Of a DNA stretch of 64,000 nt, positions 1 through 12,990 are shown piece by piece. The stretch spans positions 2,294,001 through 2,358,000 of the forward strand of contig CAVNZM010000012.1 of assembly GCA_963693365.1 (NCBI GenBank), written 5' to 3'. Within the stretch, counting starts at the first letter, position 1; the number at the start of each line of letters is the position of its first letter. The DNA comes from Amoebidium appalachense (Eukaryota > Ichthyosporea). Under the pieces are notes generated by a model, which did no database searches, was not told the DNA's origin, and worked only from the letters and a program-made list of their open reading frames with translations. The position numbers and the translations under genes were made by a program.

Positions 1-36
<36 letters not shown>

Positions 37-144
37 AAGGGAGAGAGAGGGACGGAGGGTGGGAGGGAGGGAGAGGGAGAGGGAGAGAGAGGGAGGGAGG
101 GAGGGAGGGAGGGAGGGAGAGGGAGAGAGGGAGGGGGGGGGGGG

Positions 145-205
<61 letters not shown>

Positions 206-236
206 TGTGTGTGTGTGTGTGTGAGTGAGAGAGAAC
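1..236. repeat. Compound microsatellite TA / GA / G / GT
   Basis: Consecutive tracts of TA, GA with GGGA interruptions, a G homopolymer, pure GA and finally GT. No unique sequence is visible. Apparent reading frames here are only Arg-Glu and Val-Cys repeat translations. Confidence 0.95.
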
Positions 237-973
237 GGGCAACATGAGTGGTTGGTTTATACAAAAGTACAAGTCCTCCTGTCAGTTCACCTCAAGGAAA
301 TTGTGCAGTGGAGTTAGTGCAGAGTATGTGTGTTGGAAAAGGAACCAGGGTTAAGAGGATGGAAAGCACTGCCGGGGTCAAATGGGCCGGGGCGGTTGGC
401 TGGTCGATTTTGGACAAATTCTTTGGCATGTGTTCTAATAGTTTACTTATTTTTGCACTGAGCATTTATGTTGACTCCTGCAAGGACATGGCAAATTTTA
501 AAGAAGTCGGTTTGTCTTGATCTGATGCCTTCCAAACAAGATCTCAAGGGAGTCTGTCACTAGATTGCTTGGACGAGGGATTACGATGCAAGAGCACCTT
601 TGTTCCCATTCATAAGTGTACACTTGTCACCATACTCTGCTTCTCTGTTTTCACCCAACCTCAGAACCGGCTTTGCCAAGGTTTGCTTCTACCTTCCCAC
701 CTCTCTCATTCAATCATCGAGTACCCCTTCTTCCTTCCATAACTCATCTTCCTCACATAACACCTCTTCCTCACAGAGCTTTCCCCCATCCTCTCTTCCC
801 CACTTCACTCCCCTCCCTCCCCTCCCCACCACCACCCCCGGCTTCCTCTACCCTCCCTCCTTTTCGACTCAATTCCTTCCTCCCCTCCATCCTGCTCCCT
901 TCCTCCTGCTCCCTCCCTCCCCTTCCCCCCCCCCCCCCCCCCCCCCCTTCCCCGAGAAATCCCTCCACACGGG

Positions 974-1008
<35 letters not shown>

Positions 1009-2642
1009 GCGTACACACAAAACACAAATGCATACCTTCGACATCCACGTGGGTGGATCCTACTGATGCCCGCCTCACCCTTTGTCTCAAACTGAAACTC
1101 ATTTCGAACCAACGAAATGAGAAACACCCCTGGTCTCTGGGCCCATGCTCAGACCGATGCTTTCCAGGTTCCCTTCACGTGCCTTATGTGTTGCTGTCGA
1201 CTTCGTTTGTAAACGGAGCTTGTACAATCTCAATAAGCTGCGTGTGTTTGATGCATGTCAAAAACGCAAGAACAAGACTGAGTTTGGACCACTTACAACA
1301 CAAACACCTTTGTAATATAGTTTTGAAACTGTAGTAACGTGTTGCTGACAGAGTTGTTGACTTAGGACTTCGAGTATCAGTCGCCAAAGTTGTGCTATTG
1401 GCTTAGAGCGCATCGCCTACCAACCACATTTTGGAACGACGACTTTTCAAACTCTCTAAAACAAGGCCGCATTTTTCATTATGGGATTCGAAGAGGAGTA
1501 TATGTAGAGTCCACGCTATGTATTTGTATGTGCTGTACCTGTACGTAAGCAGAGACGCACGCGCACGATAGAAGATACACATCTACAAACGAGATGATGA
1601 CACCCACGCCTTTATATATGCATGGTATGTACCATCTACGAAGGCCATAATAGTATACGTTTTGTAACCCGGGCCGGTCCAGGCAAAAAGCTTGTCTGAA
1701 GACCCGAGCTGAGTGTTTGCCTAACATGAATTCGAATGACTCGGTGCTGTTTGTGACTGCACAACACTCCAGAAAACAGGCTGCATATACAGATTTCTTT
1801 TACTATTGCACCTTGGGCACATCATGATGGCATGTTCAGTAACACAGCACAGTGGAAGCACATTCTTCATATCTTAGCTCTTTATTGCATGCAACATCTT
1901 TGTGGTGAGATGCTGGTTTGGTGTATGTGACACTATGGAACGGCCCAGCCGTTCGAAGTTTGCCTCCAGCAAATATACAAAATGAAGATTATTTACTTTC
2001 GAAGGAAACCATAAATACTACATTTGAAGCCTACCATTGGTCCGGCACCAGACATGGCGCGCCGCCTCTTGAACTAAGTCATAAAACTAAAGAGTCGTAT
2101 ACCCGTGTATTGGTTTTCTTCTTTTTTCAGTGAAGGAGCATATATACCTGGCAGGGAAGTCAAAGCAAGATAGAGGGTGCTGGAAACTAAAAACATGCGA
2201 GCACCTCCACGAGATTCGTAAAAAAGTAAAAAAAGAAAAGAGTGCAAAGCAAGAAATACTGCCAGGTATGCATCCAAAGTATACACCGTTCAAACGCTAC
2301 ATTTGGCTAAGTAACTAATCCCCGTCGAGAAAGAACCCACGGAAGAAAATCAACTCACCAGATCACCAACAAAAGCAAGCAGACAAAAGCATATATTTGC
2401 AGCTATTTACAATGGGTTCCAAGAGTAGATAACACCTCTGTACCCCTATTCCAGCCAACCGTCCATCCCCCCCCCCCCCCCCCCCCCCCCCCCCGCAAGA
2501 CCTCTCCGTGCCCCACCACCATCTCACCACCACTACCAAACACCACCAAAACAAACAACAAGAAGAAAACACAAAGTAAGAAAGACAAAACATGGTGGGG
2601 TGGGCTTCACTGTACAGTGTGCGATATGGCAACATGGTGGCC
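237..2642. other. Unassigned region left of the ketoacyl synthase gene
   Basis: No exon chain or recognisable domain was found on either strand. It holds a pyrimidine-rich stretch (about 720-950) ending in a C homopolymer, an A homopolymer (about 974-1005), moderately complex sequence from 1010 to 2440, and a C homopolymer near 2467-2494. The last 200 bases lie downstream of the ketoacyl synthase stop codon and should contain its 3' UTR. Open frames of 60-90 codons occur but lack good start contexts or protein-like composition. Confidence 0.5.
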
Positions 2643-3492
2643 TCAGCGCATGCGTAGCCACACGGCACTGTTGCACTTGAAGCCCGACCCGAAGGCAATC
2701 TGCAGCACACGGTCACCTCGGTGGATGCCCTTGTCCTCGATAAACTCAAGCTCGTACCAGATCGACGAACTGTGCGTTGTGGATTTCGTTTGATTAGTGA
2801 AATGATAAAGGGAGGTCGTGTCTGGTGAGTTGGTGTCCCAGTGTCAATCATTCCCCCCCCCCTCCCCCCCCCCCCCACCCCTCCCCCGCTGCCGGTCCTC
2901 CGCTCACTCTCTCCTTCCCAACTTCCCCCTTCTCCCCACCCTCCCCAAAACTCCAACCCACCACCACCATCGTGACACAAACACACACACACACAGCAGA
3001 GAAAAGGAGGTGGGCTGGAAGGGGACAGGTGTGGCACGAACATGGATAGGTTTAGTGCCCGTTTCCCTCCCTCCGTCCATCCCCCCTGCCCCCTCCCTCT
3101 GTGTCGTGTGTGTGTGTGTGTGTGTGTATGTGTGTGCGACAGGGGGGAGGGAGGGGGGGAGGAGGGGGGGGGGGGGGGGGGGCAGCGAGCACATGTATAT
3201 ACCTGCTTGTGTTGCCATAGTGGTAGAGTGTGCTCCTGCTAGCCTCCAGGTGGTGGGGTTCCAACTGCAGATTCTTCTCGATGCCGTCAATCACAGCCCG
3301 GCCACCGGCATGCACACAGAAGTGGTCAATACCACGCTTGAAATCGGGAACATAGCTGCGGATCTCAGGAATTTTGGCTGCGAGATCCGATTTGCCGCTC
3401 TTTTCGAGAATGGTTCGGAGTTTTTTGGTCACGGCGGCGCCTACCATGCTGATAACGACCTTGGTTTGCTCGCGCACAGGGAGCACGTAGGG

Positions 3493-3543
<51 letters not shown>

Positions 3544-4011
3544 ATATAGGAGGGTGGGAAGTTTGCATGTGCTATACAGAGAGAGGAAAAGCAAAATCAC
3601 CACACGAGAGTACCCCCATCCTCATGATGGCTCCAGAAAAGGAGGAAGAGGAAAGAAGAGGTGGTGGTGGCATTTCAGGAGCAAGAACATGGCGCAAACA
3701 TATGAGCAATCGGGTGTGTTACAATATCTACGAATAGTCACATAAGCGCAAAGGTGTGTAAAAAGAGAGTCGATGAACGGGTCGTGGTGTGGAGTTGGAT
3801 GTGTGTGTGTGTGTGTGTGTGTGTGTTTGTTTCCTCTGCCTCCCCCCCCCCCCCCCCCCCCCCTCTCCCCCCCCCCCTCCGGGGACGGGTGCACATTTTG
3901 TATTTTGTGTCTATGCTCTCTACGTCAGTTTGTGCCGGCTTATATCGTGGGTGGAGGGGATGGGACTGGGCGGGCAGGCAGGCGGGCCGGTGTATGCGCG
4001 TATTTGTGTGT

Positions 4012-4084
<73 letters not shown>

Positions 4085-5073
4085 CTGCATACCCGAGAGC
4101 GGTCAGGTTCTGCTTCATTGTCCGGCCAGCCACCTGCACAATGTCTTTGGACAGACGGATGCCTCGGTTGAGATCCTTGTCCTATTAAACGACACCACAT
4201 GTTAGTGCCAGTCCACATTATGCACCCCCCCCCTCCCCCTCTATCTCTCTCTCTCTCACTCCCCACAAAACCCCCCCAGAAGCCTATTGCACACATACCG
4301 AAAACATTATTAACACATGTTGAGAGTCGACAGCCCAGCCCAGCCCAGCCTAACCAAATCCCCCCTTTACACACACACACACACCCCAGCAACTCATATC
4401 CTTTTCCCTACCTCTCCATTCCGTCCTGGTCGCCACCACCAACCAACCAAACCCTTCCCCTCCCCCCTCTGCCCCCTCCCCCCCCCCCCCTCCCCACGCA
4501 CGCACACACCTACACCCCTCCCCCACCCCTCTCAATGCCACAAGCAACCAGCACACACACTTACCTGGCACTCATAGACTGCGTCATAAGCATCCTGCTT
4601 GGCATTGGTCGTGCGCACGGCATGCAGAAGCTTGTACTTGGCACGAAGCCCATCCCCCCACCGGTTGGAAAGAAGTATCGCTGCACCACCACACCTGCGC
4701 ATGGCGAACATTAAGTATTAGTTTGAAAGAAAAGAACACAGGGGCTGGCAGAGAGTGTGGGAATATGTGGGAAAGAAAGATGGAGATGGTTGTGGTAGAG
4801 AAGTCCAATGCGCGCGGGTGAAGGTGTGGTTGTTGAGGTGGAGAGGTGACAAGTAAGGAGGGAAAATGATATACGGATGGAAAAAGCAATAAAAGGAAAC
4901 GATAAAGATGCTGGAGGAAGGTATGCGCGTGCGTGCACGCGCATGGTTTGTGTGTGTGGGGGCGTGTATATGTGGCTGTTTTTGTGTGTAAGTTGTGTGT
5001 GCGTGTAGGGGTGTGTGCGCGTGCTTGTGTGTGCACTTGTGAGTGTGCATGTGTGTGTCTGTGCTGGAGTTCG

Positions 5074-5129
<56 letters not shown>

Positions 5130-6329
5130 TGTTTGTAATAGTGTCCATGATCATACACACCTGAAGAGGGTGTTTTGCAGCAGCATACCACGCTCATTGC
5201 CGTAGTACATGTTCTGTGTCAGATTCTCCGTGCTGACCTGATTGAGCCGATGGGTGTGTGAGGTGGTAGCGGTAGCTCAAAGAGGGGCTATAAAGAACCC
5301 TCAACACCAAGCCTGCATACTTTGCCAATGCCGGAGCATTACCAACGGGGTGGGGGAGTGGGGGGAAGTGGGTGGCCAGGACAATACGACGGAAAAAGCA
5401 CGTGGGGGGTGAGGGAGGGTGACCGGGAAGGGGGGAGGGGGGATGCATTAGGCACTGGCAACCATGAGAGCGAACACATTGGAAACCACATAAGAACACA
5501 AACGACACAATCAAAGGGTGGGTGTGGGTGTGGGTATGTGTGTGCTTTGTGTTGGGGAGAAGGGGGGGGACGGGAAGGGGAGAGGGGGGGGGGGGGGGGG
5601 GGGGGGAGGGGGGGGGGGGGGGGGGGGGATGTTATCATACCACGAGGGCGGTGCAACCGGGGTTGCTAGCCAGCAGCTGGCGGGCCAACTCGATGCTGAG
5701 CACACTGGCACTGCAGCCCATACCACTGAGGTTGTAGCTCTGAATGTCGGGCTTCATCTGGGTGGGGGGAGGGTTTGGGGGGAGGGTAAAGGGGGCGGGG
5801 GGGGGGGGGGGGGGGGGGGGGAGGGGGGTAAAGGGGGCGGGGAGGGGAGGTAAGAATGTGCTACAGAAGACTAAGAATAGTGTGTAGTGTTTAGGCGTGT
5901 CTGTGTGTGTGTATGTGTGTGTGGGGGGGGGGGGGGGGGGGTTTGAATGCGGAACACGGGACGAAGTACGCATACACGAAGGACACATGCAAAGGCAAAC
6001 ATTCAAGTATGCAACATCAGCCATGCGCACAGTATGCGTCATAAGCAGAGCCCATCCTCAGGGAGGGGGGGGGGGGGGGGATGCAATTATATAGGGTACG
6101 AGGTGTGAATTCATGACGGACAACATCGTGCGGCTTTTGCTTGAAACACACAAAGCAGACGGCGACCGGAGGGCAGGGGTCGGGGGGAACGGAGGGAGAG
6201 AGTGGGGGTTGGATGGGGGGGGGGGGGACGAAGCATGTGTGCTACGTTCTAGGCGTGAATGTTCAAATGTACAGGTGTGTGTCTGGGTCACCTATGTTAC
6301 AGCCATGTGCACGTGGACAGGCAAGCACA

Positions 6330-6360
<31 letters not shown>

Positions 6361-9043
6361 TGCACACGCCCCCCGCATGCACAGCACGTCTGTGCTGCGT
6401 GTGTGGTTGCGGACACAAAAGTGTTCATATAGTCCGACAACGCTGTGTGTATAGCATGAAATGTCGAATACGTGCACGTGTGAAGCCAATAACGGAAATG
6501 TACTGACGACAGGATGTGTGAGAGAGGGCCTTGAGGTCTTTGCCATCAAAGCGGGGAAAGAGGGGGGGAGAGGGGGGGGGGGGGGGAAGGGGTCAAGGCG
6601 GGGAAGAGGGAGGGGGAGAGGGGGGGGGAACAAGGCGAGGAGGTGCCCGGGGTGGGGGGGGGGGGGGGGGAGGGGTTGCACCTGCCCACAAACCGAGGTT
6701 TACGTGCTTCTGGTTGTGCAGATCGTGTGCATGTGCGTGTGGGTGTGCTTGCACGTGCGCATGCATGTGTGTCTGTGTGCTAGCGCACGTGCGATTGTGC
6801 CTGTGTGCCTTTTTGTGCATGTGTACGTGCTCGGCCATGGATAACCATATAAGGAGATACATACCGTGTAATGGTTGGCCACCAGGGCGCAAAGGGAGGG
6901 GGTGGGGCTGAACAGACTGCAGTTGATAATTAGGAAGTCCACCTTCTTCATCTGCACACACCACACAGTCAGCACACACACACACCCAACCACCCACCCA
7001 CCCACACACTTCCTTGCTCGCAATGCTTTCGTGCCTTCTCGCTTGCGTCTTTATTAATGTGAACACTACTCCGATACCATTCATAAACGCTACCATGTGC
7101 TGTGCAAGCTTCAATGGCACCACGGACCAACAGAACTTAAGTACGTAATGGCCGAAGAAGAGCATGTCCACCGCTTAATGCATTAGATAGCAGCAGTGTT
7201 GAGAGGTTCACGTACGAGAGTGTGTGTGTGTGTGTGTTCGTGTACGCGTCCGTGTGTGTGAGCGTGCACATGTGCATGCGTGTTTGTGTATGTGTGTGAG
7301 GGTGAGCGTGAGCGTGTGTGTATCTTTTTATGGGTGTGTGTGTGTGTGTGTGCATGCGCTCGCGCGTGTTTAAGGCGCTCGCGCGCGTGTAAGCACATGC
7401 GCGCGCATGTGTGTGTGTGCGTGTGTGTGTGCTTTTGAGGGGTTAGTTGCAACACCGACCTGCAGGCCAGTCTTCTTAATCAGGTCATCAATGCAGCCAA
7501 AAATTACCGCCTTAGACTCCTCCCGTGCAGCCTCGATACTATCATCCCCCTTAATGTCCTCCTTCACACACTTGGTGAAGTTGGGCGGCCATGCTGTGTG
7601 GTTGCTGGTGCCTGAAAACACAAAGAACAATTAGCAACACGAGTGAAACGGGTAAAGTGCTGTGCCAGAATGGCTATGGAAATTCATGTGCAAAGGGAAG
7701 GTAAGTAAGGTTGGAACATCTTTCAGTAGCGCAAGGATAACTGGACGGACGCCCAGAGGGGGGGGGGAAGGGGGTGGGGGGGAGGGGGGGGGGAGGGGCT
7801 GGAGTATCCTGTGTGACCGTTAAGGTAAACACCAGCCTCCAGACCAAAACGGTAATACCGCGGAGGCAGGGGGGTGGGGAAGGGGAGGAGGATTCAACAG
7901 TATGACTGCACTCGTTAGGGTTATCTTGAAGCACAAAGAAAAGACATGGATAGGGATCCAGATGGAACAGAGAGCGATACGAGAGAAAGAGCGAGCGGGG
8001 GAGGGGGGGAGGGGGGAAAGGGAGGGAGGGGAAAGAGAGAGAGAGGGGGAGAGGAGAGAGAGAGAGAACGAGAGGGATAGACAGAGAGCTAGTGTGTGTG
8101 TGTGTGTGTGTGTGTGTATCTTCCCCCCATGTATGGTGTGGGAAAAGGGTGGGGGAAGGGGAGAAGAGGTTGGGCAGGGCCACCGCCCTTCTTTAGCCCT
8201 TCAACCCCTTCCTCGAACCCCCCCGCCCCCTCCACCCACCCACCGGCATACACACATACACACACACGCACACGCGCGCGTGCGCACACACACAGATTTT
8301 GGTTTTCACTGTTCACTGAGTTTGCACACGAGCATGCACACAACGTGGACAAAAACACAGACACCGGATGCAAAAGTGTGCACACACAGGAGCCGGTACG
8401 CTCTCAGTAGCAGGTACGCTCTCGGGAAGTCTTCGAACCGCCACAAACAAGCAACATGCGCATAGGTCCTCTGAGGGGTTTCCTCAGCATAACCCGGTGG
8501 CGTTAAGATACCACAGCTATTACACGTACCGCTCTTCTCCAGAATCTTTCTCATGAACTCGAGGCTACCCTTCTCATAGCACCCTTGGCGCTCCATAATC
8601 AGCAGCAGCTCATCCTGGGTAACCTTCCAATGGTCGGGTGCCTTGAACGTAGAGAAATCTACCAAGTAGACTGGGCGCTCGCGGTAGGCCAAGTATACAA
8701 GCACAATGAGAACAACAGCAGCAATTCGCATGCCCAACCCATGTTGTTCCAACAAAACATCCCGTGACTCAAGCACGATGGATGTCAGGGCGGTTGTGCC
8801 CAAGTGAAGGTTCTGCATTTCGTAGATTGTGTTTGCTATAAGGAGGCCAAGAACGCCAAAAAAGGTGTATGGGATAAAGACTTGAACGTAGACGTTCCAC
8901 CAGTTAATAACGTTTAGGCGGTAGCTCCTGTTGGTATATATGTTTTTGGACTTCTTGATGCTTTGCTGCAATAGAGATTCGGATGAGCCGGAGGACACGG
9001 CCTCTAGCCCTTGTCCTGATCCGTTGGGTGTGGTTTTCTCCAT
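2643..9043 (-). CDS. 3-ketoacyl-CoA synthase (FAE1/KCS family), nine exons
   Basis: Condensing enzyme of very-long-chain fatty acid elongation: it joins malonyl-CoA to an acyl-CoA at the ER membrane. Exons in transcript order: 9043-8530, 7611-7460, 6951-6865, 5757-5641, 5237-5161, 4694-4565, 4181-4093, 3493-3203, 2769-2643. All use GT/AG, phases agree, and they give 527 residues against a usual 500 or so. Exon 1 encodes two hydrophobic segments, then the family signature RPVYLVDF and the LEF..KILE.SG motif. Exon 3 carries [11 protein letters not shown]. The catalytic triad is visible: Cys about 266 in GMGCSAS, His about 450 in [10 protein letters not shown], Asn about 483 in YGNTS. The C terminus has [13 protein letters not shown]. 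The start is the first ATG before the membrane segments. Seen: exons and motifs. Known: family function. Inferred: substrate range, which cannot be read from sequence. Confidence 0.93.
3495..3541. repeat. (TG)n tract in an intron of the ketoacyl synthase gene
   Basis: About 23 TG units directly upstream of exon 8 in sense orientation, so the sense strand reads (CA)n up to the acceptor CAG at 3494-3496. Similar TG tracts lie in other introns of this gene near 3801-3826, 4020-4041, 5075-5127, 6333-6360 and 7219-7434. Confidence 0.9.
5942..6062 (+). repeat. Interspersed repeat, subfamily A, truncated copy
   Basis: Begins TTTGAATGCGGAACACGG directly after a G homopolymer (about 5923-5941) and ends at GCAGAGCCCATCCTCAGGG. 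It lies in intron 3 of the ketoacyl synthase gene. Shares its start, ACGAAGTACGCATACACGA and GTATGCGTCATAAGCAGAGC with the copies at 34029, 40404 and 54427. Confidence 0.85.
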
Positions 9044-11400
9044 TTTTAGAACACGTGTGTGTTATGAGAGCATGTGTGAGTAAACGAGCAGTAACTTGTA
9101 TATTTCCCCAACAAACTAGAGAAGGTCAGTGTGATGTGTTGGTTCTACCTGTGACAAGTGTGTTACACCGTTACATGCGGAATTAAACAGGCCTTCACAG
9201 ATCACAACTACATACAACTTGAGGATCTGATTGAAACTATCACGGATATCCGCTGAGTTACAAAAATGAAACGGTACTTGGTACAAGCTAAGGGAAGCGT
9301 TCTATATCTATATAACTAATCTTTGCTTTTGCGTATGTAGGAGCACGACTTCTACAAGAGTCCCCTATCACAGTTTGAGTGAGGTTTGGATGAGTCACAG
9401 TGTGTTTTATCCGCGCCTGCACTCGTGTCGTTTGTATGCGTGGGCCGCCTCGCCAACAACTATCCAAGATTTGACCATTTTGTGTAAATGACATTACACG
9501 CTTAATACTTTGAAACTTAATATGTAGGTAAGATGATTAGTCACTTATCCACAACAATGTTTAGTTTTATAGGTAGCTTAGCTGGTGCGAGATGTGCTAC
9601 TTTGCCGGTAACACATTCCTGTCAGCGAATCCCTTGAGTGGATGCACAGTTGTCGTATATATTTTTCTATAATGAACAACAAACAAACATTATTTTGATT
9701 TGTGAAATATCATGTATTACAAGAGGTGGAGCTCTCATTGGACTGATCTGAAAGCGTTTACAGTGCTTCGGTTCAGAAACCACCGATTGGCTTGGCGTAG
9801 GTGCCGAGCTCTCGGGTACGGTCTACTTCTTAAGCGTAGCGCTGAAGATTTAAAAATATTGCATCAATAAGATAAATTCATGTTCAGATAATTTTTGATC
9901 CTTTGAATCGGTTTATGAGACTTCCTTTTCTTGCCTCGTTTGAGAATCTCACAAACGGATATTTTGTGATTGATCTAATATCACGAAGCCGTGTGTGACG
10001 TAGCATCAAACACATTCTGATTGGCGTTCTAATTCATGGGAAGGTCAGTGCTCGCACCAATCAGCTCGTTGTGCCAGCGAAGAATGTTCGCCAATCGGCA
10101 GCTGCGAGCCAACTCAAGTGACAATGCTACTAGCTGATTTTGAACCATCTTTCTGTCATTTTAAATTTTTGTTTCGTTTTATATCTACAGATTTGAGCGA
10201 AAGATGTTTTTAGCGAATTTCTGTTTTCGCCGTACCTCAACAACGTCAAGATTGACCAACCACTGCACTCGACCAATAGAATGCGCAAAAGTGATCAACA
10301 CACAGGGGTTTACACTTTTTATTGCGTGGACACTGCCGGCCCCCAGCTGCAGTGCCAGCCACACTCGACGGCCTACTGCGTTTTCCAGCGCAGCCAATCA
10401 AATGCAGCTACAAAAAACATACGTACATGCTAGGCAACAATTAGCGCCATCGTAGTATACGACACCCCTATTACATGTTATGGGTAAGCAAAGGCTAGCA
10501 TCGGTAGCTCCGAAAGAAAGTTAAGGCACCGTATCACAATATTATACTGTGCAGCATTAATAAGGTGATCTAGGATAGTCATTTCAAAACGGATATATTG
10601 AGGAAGAGAGGGAGAAAAGAGAATAAAGCCGCCAATAACCTCCGGTTCTATTACGTTAGCTAACAGGTTACACTTATCAACACACCAACGTTCATGCTTA
10701 CTCAGAAGGTGTTCTCGCATGTGCATGCTTGGGATAAAAGGTGAAGTCATCTCCTTTGCTGTTTTCACACAGAAACACGTGGGTTAAAATGCATACGGGG
10801 TCTTTGAAGTTTGTTTAAAGACACCCTTTGATCGGTAACATCTCGACACGCCATGGACATGTGCAACGATTGACGGACCCCATCAGATGCGAACTGCTCA
10901 GCTTGACTTGAGCTTTGTGCTTCATTCAATACACATGGTAGCACCGACTTCTGAGCGTGCATGTAGCGCCCAAATGCACAGGCTATACCTTGTATGCAAT
11001 ACTGTAACACAAACACAGTAGCAGCTGAAAGTTGATATCGGCTGTCAGTGAGCACAAACACAAACAGCTAGCACGGCATGAATCCAAGCTGCGTCCAGGG
11101 GAGTTCCGGATGTGCACGAGCATAGACAGTGGCAACGCCCGCACAAGCACGGCATCACTGTGGCACGCGCCTGGCATACACCCACCACGTGCACTACTAC
11201 GCATACACAGGCATGCAAACACAGCGTGAGCACACCGTGATTGACAAAAGCACATCGATTGTGGCATATATGCGCATGTATGTACTACACTGTGTGTTAC
11301 AGTACACCGACACTACTACACAATGATTCACGCTTCCATGGACACACACAAACACATGTACTCTTCATGCCAGTGCACAAGCGCATGCACGCACACACAT

Positions 11401-11463
<63 letters not shown>

Positions 11464-12238
11464 CAATGCCATCACACACACACACTGACACAGAGACACA
11501 CGCACACACCCATCCCGTGACTCTGCAACATAACATATACAAGAACACAAACACACTCTTTTAGTGCACTGGCGGAGGCACACGGACACACGTACATACC
11601 ACAGACATGCACGCACGGAATGCTTTTGCATGGAAACCCCTCTGGACCATGCAGTTCACACCACCACGGGCAACAATGGCAAATTTCAAGACGGACGTAG
11701 ATACCCTAATGATTGTTCACCGCCACCAACCCTGCCTCTGTGGATTAGTTTTTGCCAATCATTCATGAGATATGGCCATGCCGCCGGGCGCCTCTTATGG
11801 CACGTGTGTGGCACTGTGGCGTGACAGGTCGCGTACAAAAGCCATGTACGAATACTATTAGGTAGTGTGCATGCACGAGCAGCATCATTGGGAGATACAA
11901 AACCGCGCTGAATATTACACATGGGCCCGTGCACAAGCCACACGTGTGTGCCCACGCACGAATTGAACACAAACATTACTTGACGATATTACCAAAGCCT
12001 TGTGGAACTGCTTTGGTTAGGTACACATGTTTGCATAATCAACGAGCGAAAAGAGGAAAGCGGGTCTGTGTGTTGGGGTTGTGGGGGCGGACGTGGGGGA
12101 AGAGGGGGAGGGGGGTGTATGAGGTTGTTGCAATAAAACAACCAAACAAGTAGGAATATGAAGGTGCAAGATCATGCAACTCACGGCTTTAATTTGTGAC
12201 GAGAATTTACTGTCACCAAAAAGTCCTGTGTGCACGTG

Positions 12239-12281
<43 letters not shown>

Positions 12282-12632
12282 CTGTGTGTGTTGTGTGTAT
12301 GCGCGCGTGTATGTGTGGGCGTGTGTGTGTGTGTGTGACACTGTGCGCATATGGCCTCACATTGTGTGTGTTTACATGTGCTATTAGACGTGTGTGTGTG
12401 TGTGCATATGTGCGGGCGGGCGGGCGCGCATGCATGTGTGTCTACGTGCGTGCGTGTATTCTGTGGAGGGGGGCCGGGGAGGGGGGGGGGGGGGGGGTCT
12501 AAATGGACCCCGCAGACCGGAGGATAGTTTTGTCTAGCTAGACAGGGTGGAGGTTCCGAAAGCTGTCATTTGTCAATCCGATGTCATTCTTCTCTTGTAC
12601 TAGCTAGTGTTCACCCCGACAACCTCCCTACC
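9044..12632. other. Intergenic region upstream of the ketoacyl synthase gene
   Basis: No protein-like ORF or exon chain was recognised. The part nearest 9043 should contain the 5' UTR and promoter of the minus-strand ketoacyl synthase gene. A CCAAT-box cluster occupies 9737-10398. A (CA)n tract lies at about 11403-11460 and CT/GT tracts at about 12240-12345. Short frames such as 10204-10455 show no domain. Confidence 0.5.
9737..10398. promoter_or_regulatory. Cluster of seven CCAAT/ATTGG pentamers
   Basis: ATTGG at 9737-9741, 9786-9790 and 10020-10024; CCAAT at 10057-10061, 10091-10095, 10273-10277 and 10394-10398. CCAAT is the NF-Y core. The block lies 0.7-1.4 kb upstream of the ketoacyl synthase start codon. 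Whether it drives that gene or an unseen transcript is inference. Confidence 0.35.
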
Positions 12633-12637
12633 TCCCC

Positions 12638-12942
12638 TGTCGAACAGGATAGCCATCCGGTATGCCCTGCGTTAGCGTAGCACTAGTGACCGGGAATATT
12701 CGAGATATTCGGGATAAACTGGTGGATAGGTTCACGATAGAACAGGATAGATCTAGAAGAGTCTAGAAGATTCTATTGGAGTGTTTTGATTGGTAGCGAC
12801 TAGATCCATAGCGGCGGGTAGACCAATCGGGAATAGTATGTAACATTCCAGTGAGCCAGACCACAAGTAAATAAAGGTCCCAGCGGGCCAGTCAATGCAA
12901 GTCAGCAAATAATAAAGTCTCACAGAGAAACCTCTAAGTTAC
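12638..12942 (+). repeat. 5' LTR of the copia element
   Basis: Begins TGTCGAACAGGATAGCC and ends CTCTAAGTTAC just before the primer-binding site. Differs from the 3' LTR by three substitutions. One changes TATATAAAG of the 3' LTR to TAAATAAAG here (about 12870-12878). An AATAAA polyadenylation-like signal lies at 12911-12916. CCAAT and ATTGG pentamers are also present. Confidence 0.95.
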
Positions 12943-12956
12943 GGTTATGGGCCCAG
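12943..12956 (+). other. Primer-binding site, half-tRNA type (initiator Met tRNA)
   Basis: GGTTATGGGCCCAG directly follows the 5' LTR. It is complementary to the anticodon arm of initiator methionine tRNA and not to the tRNA 3' end. Drosophila copia is known to prime this way, from an internally cleaved tRNA fragment. Confidence 0.85.
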
Positions 12957-12990
12957 TACAACGCTACGATCAAGCGACTGTTGAGACAAG

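Noticed and set aside
248-520. Plus-strand frame of 90 codons after the first microsatellite
   Set aside because: No ATG at its start, no recognisable motif, no splice context.
600-1334. Open frame of 244 codons on the plus strand
   Set aside because: It runs through pyrimidine-rich sequence, a C tract and an A tract, giving Ser/Pro then Lys runs; no domain, and other frames are open for the same reason.
10204-10455. 83-codon frame in the CCAAT-rich intergenic DNA
   Set aside because: Composition is not protein-like, with no motif and no neighbouring exons.
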